Below are positions 60,327 through 64,000 of a stretch of DNA of 64,000 nt, piece after piece (within the stretch, counting starts at the first letter, position 1; each line of letters opens with the position of its first letter). The notes beneath the pieces are model-generated. The model had not been told where the DNA came from. It worked only from the letters and a program-made list of their open reading frames with translations, and ran no database searches. The stretch lies in contig NZ_JAIVKL010000017.1 of the NCBI RefSeq assembly GCF_020524045.1, positions 40,379 through 104,378 on the forward strand, written 5' to 3'. A program made the position numbers and the translations under genes. This stretch comes from Metabacillus litoralis (GTDB lineage Bacteria; Bacillota; Bacilli; Bacillales; Bacillaceae).

Positions 60327-61766
60327 ATGGAAAAAGAAGAATTAAAAAAACGAGCGTTATCAATAGTCCAAATTCCTGCTGATTTTCAAGCGATCATAGA
60401 AGAATATATTGAGGGGGAGAACGGAGAAGGCGAGGCTATGTTTGTATGGATCAACGAAGAAAGCAATGAAAGAATTACGATAAATCTTGATCTGGATGGT
60501 CATTTGAATTCTTTTACGATTGATTTAAATGATAAAGATTCAAATGAGGTGCCGCTAAATATAGAAGAACGAAAGAAACGAGCGGAACACTTTTTCCTTA
60601 GTCATTATCCAGGTGCTTTAGAAGATTTAACTCTTTATGAGATGAAAAAAATGAATCATATCTATCGTTACTATTATGAAAAAATTGTTATGGATTTACC
60701 GCTTAATTCTGCTGGTTGTTATATTGATGTGGACCCATCGGGGAACATTGTTCATTTCTCTTATAAAGCTGTGAAGAGGATACCTGAGATACCTAGAACG
60801 CTGATTTCTAAAGAAAAGCTGATTGAACATGTACAAAATAGCCTTGATTTTCAGCCGACGATTAAAAATCTATATACTATTATATATAATGTTGCAGAAG
60901 ATGGGCTTCGTCTTGTTTACGAACCAGAGGAATCTTTCATGAAGTATAAAGCGGATGTATTGACCCCAACATTGAGCATTATACATGATGAAGATGTTCC
61001 AGAGACTTGTGTTCCACTTCCTCCTCCTAATAATAAAGACATAAAGGAAGATTTATCGATTACAGAGGTAGTTGGTGTAACAGAGGAAATGGACATCATT
61101 CGAGAAGTCAATATGGGAGAAGAAACGGGCATTGTATGGCGTGATCGAAACTGGGAGATGGACGAAGAAGATTTATCAATTGATGGATATCTTAAGAGGC
61201 AAACGAAAGATACAGTTAAAGCTTTTATCTCAAAGGAAACTGGTAAAGTTAGAAGCTTTACGTGGTTTAATGAAAGAAGCGGCAATCTCCAACTTAGTCA
61301 TGAAGATTGTTATCACAAAGCGATTAACTTTCTTCAAATGATTCTTCCAGATTACCATAAATATTTGCAATTGATTGTTCGAGAGAACGAAGAAGATGAG
61401 CAAGACGAAGCTAGAAATAAAGAAGTATTTACTTTCCGTATGTATAACAGTGAAGGTATACCTGTTCAGTTAGAAATAGTAGTAGTGGCAGTTAATAATA
61501 AAACAGGACATATTGATCATTATAGCGGACCAAGTTTTGATATGGAAAAAATTAACGAGATTCCAACGAAAACAGCCATTACAAAAAAAGAAGCCAGAGA
61601 TATATTTTTAACTCATTTGGACTTTGAATTAGCGTGGGAAACAGATTATGACAGTGATATAGAATCCTATATTCTTGTTTATCAAGCATGTGACAGGTAT
61701 TCAAGAACGCCGATCAGGTACATTGATGCCATGACTGGGGATGTAATTACTGCGAGAGATAAGTAA
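60327..61766 (+). CDS. YcdB/YcdC domain (DUF4901) protein
   Basis: This 479-aa protein is mostly strands and charged helices without a signal peptide. It shows the YcdB-like repeated PepSY-type layout: two copies of a unit with RKKRAEHFFLSHYPGALEDL ... GCYIDVDPSGNIVHFSY and ETGKVRSFTWFN ... KAINFLQMILPDYHKYL, then AITKKEARDIFLTHLDFELAW and a terminal RTPIRYIDAMTGDVI. PepSY-like modules often inhibit peptidases or process signal, but the role here is unknown. The ATG at 60327 has GGAGGTGGCTGAC upstream; an upstream TTG at 60312 overlaps it. Confidence 0.78.
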   Translation: MEKEELKKRALSIVQIPADFQAIIEEYIEGENGEGEAMFVWINEESNERITINLDLDGHLNSFTIDLNDKDSNEVPLNIEERKKRAEHFFLSHYPGALEDLTLYEMKKMNHIYRYYYEKIVMDLPLNSAGCYIDVDPSGNIVHFSYKAVKRIPEIPRTLISKEKLIEHVQNSLDFQPTIKNLYTIIYNVAEDGLRLVYEPEESFMKYKADVLTPTLSIIHDEDVPETCVPLPPPNNKDIKEDLSITEVVGVTEEMDIIREVNMGEETGIVWRDRNWEMDEEDLSIDGYLKRQTKDTVKAFISKETGKVRSFTWFNERSGNLQLSHEDCYHKAINFLQMILPDYHKYLQLIVRENEEDEQDEARNKEVFTFRMYNSEGIPVQLEIVVVAVNNKTGHIDHYSGPSFDMEKINEIPTKTAITKKEARDIFLTHLDFELAWETDYDSDIESYILVYQACDRYSRTPIRYIDAMTGDVITARDK

Positions 61767-62050
61767 GGTAAAAGGATTAATCAATTTCAATTTTGAAGAC
61801 GTGGGGACATTTGCTATGTCTTTTTTTGTGTGAAATTGTGAAGGTACCTCTACTACAGTCACAGCAATTGAAGGAATGATAACATATAAAAATGCCAATC
61901 AATATTGTTGTTTTTAGTATTGTAGATTTAAAAAAACTTTTCTAATAACATAAAATTTGACATTAGTAACCAACGGAAATATAGTACATAGTAGATTACA
62001 GTATTTTCATCATACTAATCTATAAAACCATCGAGAGGAAGAAAAATACA

Positions 62051-62707
62051 ATGAATAAAGTACTTTATATTACTGCAAATCCTAAAACTACCGATTTGTC
62101 TTTCGGCTTGACAGTAGGGCAAGCTTTCTTAGAAGCCTATCGCCAAGAAAGCCCAAATGATGAAATTAGAGAACTAGATTTATTTAATTCTTACATTCCT
62201 GAGATAGATGAAGATGTTTTGGGAGCATGGGGAAAGCTAGGACAAGGAATTTCATTTGAAGATTTAACAAAGGAAGAGCAAGGAAAAGTTAGTCGTATTG
62301 ATGAATTAACTGCTGAATTTAAAGATTTTGATAAATACGTGTTTGTTACTCCAATGTGGAACTTAAGCTACCCTCCAAAAGTGAAGGCGTATATTGATAC
62401 TTTAATGATTGCTGGTAAAACCTTTAAATATACCGAAAATGGTCCTGTCGGATTATTAGAAGGTAAAAAAGCTGTACATATTCAGGCTCGTGGAGGATTC
62501 TACTCAGAAGGTCCAGCAGCCGAAATGGAATTTGGAGATCGCCATCTTAAGGCTGTTTTAAGTTTTATGGGTATTACTGAATTTGAATCAATTCCAGTTG
62601 AAGGAATGGCATTTACTCCAGATAAAGCAGAAGAAATAAAGATGACTGCAATAGAGAAGGCTAAAGAAGTGGCAAAGAAATTTGCCAAAGTAGAACAACT
62701 TGTTTAA
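62051..62707 (+). CDS. azoR: FMN-dependent NADH:quinone/azo reductase
   Basis: This 218-aa flavodoxin-fold enzyme matches the AzoR family: [21 protein letters not shown] (FMN phosphate site), [21 protein letters not shown] (the M-W-N-x-x-x-P motif contacting FMN), [20 protein letters not shown] and [20 protein letters not shown]. Family members reduce quinones, azo dyes and nitro compounds with NADH as a detoxifying step. The ATG has CGAGAGGAAG upstream. The gene stands alone and has a clear terminator. Confidence 0.92.
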   Translation: MNKVLYITANPKTTDLSFGLTVGQAFLEAYRQESPNDEIRELDLFNSYIPEIDEDVLGAWGKLGQGISFEDLTKEEQGKVSRIDELTAEFKDFDKYVFVTPMWNLSYPPKVKAYIDTLMIAGKTFKYTENGPVGLLEGKKAVHIQARGGFYSEGPAAEMEFGDRHLKAVLSFMGITEFESIPVEGMAFTPDKAEEIKMTAIEKAKEVAKKFAKVEQLV

Positions 62708-62726
62708 ATCGATAAATGACTATCTT

Positions 62727-62752
62727 AAGCTAGCATAATTATGCTGGCTTTT
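62727..62752 (+). terminator. Terminator of azoR
   Basis: AAGCTAGCATAA and TTATGCTGGCTT with one mismatch, followed by TTTAT. Confidence 0.85.
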
Positions 62753-62916
62753 TATCATGGAGATGGTAATTTAGTTTTTAAAGTTTTACGTTCCTACTAA
62801 GTAAACAGATAGGGTGTATAGAGTCTTGTATACTTTTACATTAGAAAAAATGATAAAATAGAATAAATATCCAAACGTGGAATGATATCCAGATGAAATA
62901 AGGAAGGATTTAAAAT

Positions 62917-63819
62917 ATGGGAAGTAAGATAAATAATTTACTGTTATTAAATGTTCTTTTTTATTTAAATAATTTTATTCTGATTCTTCTTACAATCAAC
63001 TTTGGACTAAAAGATTTTACAGCATTTTGTTTTTTCTCACCATTTGTTTTTGTCCTATTTACTACTTCTATTCTTGAGAGTACGAAAGGTAAATTGTTAG
63101 GTCACCTAAGGAAAATCGCTATAGTAGATTTTTTATTAAGATGTATCGTAGTAGTTACTAATTTTCTAGTAATTAGTGAACTTATTTTTCTTCCTTTGTA
63201 TTACCTTATTGTCATAGGTATCATTTTTATGTGTGTGAATGTTTATTTAGAGTGGAAGATGTCTAAACATCTCAGTACCTTAAGTGATCAAAATATTAGT
63301 ATAGATCAAGAGGTACTAACGAAAAGAGAAAAAGATGATTTGTGTGATGACTTCGCTTCTAATCAATCAATCCTAAAATTTAAAACTCCTGATGAAAAAG
63401 AAGAAATACGAAATATTTACTTTTCAACCTTTTCTGTTGGTTATTCCTATGTTTTGATAATGTTATTAATAGGCGTGGGAATCTTAGCTTTCGAGCTTTT
63501 AGGGGAAAAGTATAGATTGCTCATATTATTTATTGCATTTCTTTTATTAGGAATTTACTTTTATTTAACAAATAAAAAATTTGCTTTGTTTTTTAAAGAC
63601 CGTCAGCAACGGAAGAAAATAAATCTAAGAGATAACTTAACATTTAGCATTGGTTTATCTATCATTTATATCCTTCAGGGATATGTCCATATAGGAACAG
63701 GAACATTTAATTTCTTAGGTATCTTCTTCGCAACGATGTTTCTTATTCCAACTATAAAAACAAATCATTTGATAAGAGAAGAATTTCATAAAATCAACAA
63801 GAAATACATTGATAAGTAG
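62917..63819 (+). CDS. Multi-pass membrane protein, unknown
   Basis: The 300-aa protein has about eight hydrophobic segments arranged in two groups, separated by a soluble charged loop (about 110-165) with SKHLSTLSDQNISIDQEVLTKR. The first group starts LLLLNVLFYLNNFILILLTIN; the second includes VLIMLLIGVGILAFELLG and LSIIYILQGYVHIGTG. No family is recognised. The start ATG has AAGGAAGGATT upstream, a good site. It is followed directly by the second copy of the MITE-like repeat. Confidence 0.75.
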   Translation: MGSKINNLLLLNVLFYLNNFILILLTINFGLKDFTAFCFFSPFVFVLFTTSILESTKGKLLGHLRKIAIVDFLLRCIVVVTNFLVISELIFLPLYYLIVIGIIFMCVNVYLEWKMSKHLSTLSDQNISIDQEVLTKREKDDLCDDFASNQSILKFKTPDEKEEIRNIYFSTFSVGYSYVLIMLLIGVGILAFELLGEKYRLLILFIAFLLLGIYFYLTNKKFALFFKDRQQRKKINLRDNLTFSIGLSIIYILQGYVHIGTGTFNFLGIFFATMFLIPTIKTNHLIREEFHKINKKYIDK

Positions 63820-63851
63820 CTTTTTATCGCTTTCTTAAGGTTAATGTTAGC

Positions 63852-64000
63852 GAGGTTGGGACATAATTAAAGAAGTCATACAAAAGACGAATAAATCTAA
63901 ATTCAGTTAAGCTTAAAGAAACAAGTTCGTTCCATTGCGCTGCAGACACTCGCTTTCCGCGGGGAGGAAGCTGAGCCTCCTCGGCGCTTCGCCTGTGGGG
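63852..64000. mobile_element. MITE-like dispersed repeat, second copy (cut by the window end)
   Basis: It begins GAGGTTGGGACAT and shares the internal GTTCGTTCCATTGCGCTGCA and CGCTTTCCGCGGGGAGGAAG blocks with the copy at 34510-34816. The right end is outside the window. An extra 30 bases after the left end (GAAGTCATACAAAAGACG) differ from copy 1. Confidence 0.75.

Overview
The window looks like chromosomal DNA from a spore-forming member of the Bacillaceae (low-GC Firmicutes). The support is AT-rich composition, AGGAGG-type ribosome sites, frequent TTG/GTG starts, a three-gene gerA-type spore germination operon with a sigma-G-like -10 box, a YfmM-type ABC-F protein, an Sda-like sporulation checkpoint ORF, and copies of a GAGGCTGGGACAT-ended dispersed repeat. 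No rRNA, tRNA, CRISPR array or intact insertion sequence was seen.

Region 1 (1-22 kb) is a decaying defence and accessory island. It holds a type I restriction-modification operon (hsdR 3' part, hsdM, hsdS), a SatD-like/DUF3307 pair, a 1432-aa helicase-nuclease fusion, and a GmrSD-type DUF262/DUF1524 protein. Three wrecked genes lie among them: a serine recombinase, a CBASS-like nucleotidyltransferase and an Mrr-like nuclease. Between 12.6 and 18.7 kb there is an unusual array of single-gene units: a 204-aa unknown, a VOC protein, a small membrane protein, a P-loop kinase, a 4-TM protein, a secreted protein, an HNH-like protein and a second secreted protein. They are separated by nine copies of one degenerate repeat with conserved outer cores and a variable hairpin middle. 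Each minus-strand gene has one copy just past its 3' end. This resembles an integron cassette array in layout, but no integrase is visible and the cores are not canonical attC.

Region 2 (22.7-42.1 kb) is a fructan (levan/inulin) utilisation locus. It contains a ribose/fructose-type ABC importer, a very large secreted GH32 fructanase broken by one missing base, an FGGY kinase, an Sda-like small ORF followed by a LacI regulator, a fructokinase, a second LacI regulator, and a CUT1-type ABC importer operon with an intracellular GH32 enzyme and a YesL-like protein. Related operators (TACGTAAACGATTAC and its reverse complement) lie before four of these transcription units. The logic appears to be that fructan is cut outside, fructose enters by one importer, oligosaccharides enter by the other and are cut inside, and fructokinase phosphorylates fructose.

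Region 3 (42-50 kb) is a patchwork: a small ORF plus GNAT pair, a truncated amidase gene, a membrane-anchored ORF that seems to start at ATT, an MFS-like protein, a retropepsin-like pair, a methyltransferase, and the ABC-F gene with a nearby partial duplicate of itself.

Region 4 (50-64 kb) is ordinary chromosome: tRNA-dihydrouridine synthase, a ricin-lectin/pectate lyase fusion, the ger operon, a Na+/H+ antiporter, SstT, a YcdB-domain protein, an azoreductase, a membrane protein, and the start of a second copy of the 307-bp dispersed repeat.
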